A program made the position numbers and the translations under genes. DNA of 5,814 bases, taken from contig CAAEPN010000178.1 in assembly GCA_900757905.1 (NCBI GenBank), positions 1 through 5,814 of the forward strand, in the 5' to 3' direction. Of this stretch, positions 5,678-5,814 are shown in pieces. The notes under the pieces are model-generated. The model was not told the origin of the DNA, made no database searches, and was given only the letters and a program-made list of their open reading frames with translations. Every line of letters starts with the position of its first letter. The stretch's first letter is position 1. The stretch is from Clostridia bacterium (lineage in GTDB: Bacteria > Bacillota > Clostridia > Oscillospirales > CAG-382).

Positions 5678-5711
5678 AAGGGCGCAGTGCATAGCACTGC
5701 GCCCTTTTTTT
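5678..5711 (+). terminator. Canonical intrinsic terminator with seven-T tract
   Basis: A 13-bp perfect stem is formed by AAGGGCGCAGTGC (5678-5690) and its complement (5694-5706) around an ATA loop. Seven T follow at 5705-5711. It is a much better terminator than 5455-5485, yet no gene ends just before it. It may finish PFOR read-through or an unrecognised non-coding transcript from 5486-5677. Confidence 0.85.
5683..5701. repeat. 19-nt palindromic core, copy 2
   Basis: Identical to 5461-5479; the two copies start 222 bp apart. Outer stem pairs have changed on both sides, so pairing is kept. Confidence 0.85.
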
Positions 5712-5814
5712 GTCCCGAAAGGGCACTTTTTGCCGTGCGTTTATCCGGCATCCGAAAATGCCGATCGTCTGCAAGCCGCATAAACGATTATTTCGCAGTC
5801 GTGTTGCCGGCTCC
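5712..5814. other. Right-edge intergenic sequence, no gene recognised
   Basis: It holds a CCC-GAAA-GGG mini-hairpin (5714-5723) followed shortly by TTTTT (5727-5731). It also holds a 6-bp hairpin, CGGCAT 5746-5751 with ATGCCG 5758-5763. With the preceding sequence from 5424, this completes a 391-bp stretch without a supported coding region. A short plus-strand frame runs open from 5758 to the window edge but has no ribosome-binding site. Confidence 0.5.

Noticed and set aside
5455..5706. Transposon or MITE bounded by the two identical 19-nt cores
   Set aside because: The cores are self-palindromic terminator hairpins rather than terminal inverted repeats, no target-site duplication was seen, and no transposase is present.
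5431..5711. CRISPR array or integron attC cluster
   Set aside because: Hairpins differ in sequence and spacing, with no regular direct repeats or spacers and no integrase or Cas gene in the window.
5575..5781. 68-codon minus-strand frame in the downstream intergenic region
   Set aside because: It runs straight through the strong terminator hairpin and seven-T tract, has no recognisable protein features, and its composition reflects the palindromes it crosses.
5758..5814. Plus-strand frame starting with ATG at 5758 and open to the window edge
   Set aside because: Only 19 codons are visible, there is no Shine-Dalgarno sequence, and its start lies within the 3' arm of a hairpin. Cannot be supported.

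Overview
The window looks like chromosomal DNA of a strictly anaerobic, Gram-positive Clostridia-type bacterium (Bacillota). Three features support this. Both visible starts have strong GGAGG/AGGAGG ribosome-binding sites. There is a secreted dockerin-type protein. There is also a full-length, single-chain pyruvate:ferredoxin oxidoreductase (PFOR) of the type used by fermentative anaerobes. A gut or rumen origin is plausible but is inference; no species can be named from the sequence.

Layout. Positions 1-174 are the 3' end of a gene whose last 57 residues form a complete two-repeat type I dockerin. It is followed after 19 bp by a 442-residue secreted protein (194-1522). That protein has a signal peptide, a cohesin-like N-terminal beta-rich domain (tentative), a Thr/Pro linker and a C-terminal domain with no named function. 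The two genes are probably one transcript, closed by an intrinsic terminator at 1546-1597. A 316-bp intergenic region then holds a strong extended -10 promoter, a nested leader hairpin capped by a GNRA tetraloop, and an AGGAGG site in front of the PFOR gene. PFOR (1839-5423, 1194 aa) carries all the expected thiamine-diphosphate and iron-sulfur ligands. The last 391 bp contain no convincing gene. They are densely packed with hairpins, including two terminator-like hairpins sharing an identical 19-nt core.

How the genes relate. The first two genes belong to the extracellular or cell-surface compartment; a calcium-dependent dockerin next to a possible cohesin-fold protein suggests protein assembly outside the cell. 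PFOR is a separate, central-metabolism transcription unit (pyruvate + CoA to acetyl-CoA + CO2 with reduction of ferredoxin or flavodoxin). The codon choice of PFOR resembles that of the 3' half of the secreted-protein gene but not its 5' half, pointing to a mosaic origin of the secreted protein.

I found no complete new multi-gene system. The best leads are the dockerin/cohesin-like pair, the composition break inside the secreted-protein gene, the structured PFOR leader, and the hairpin-rich region after PFOR.
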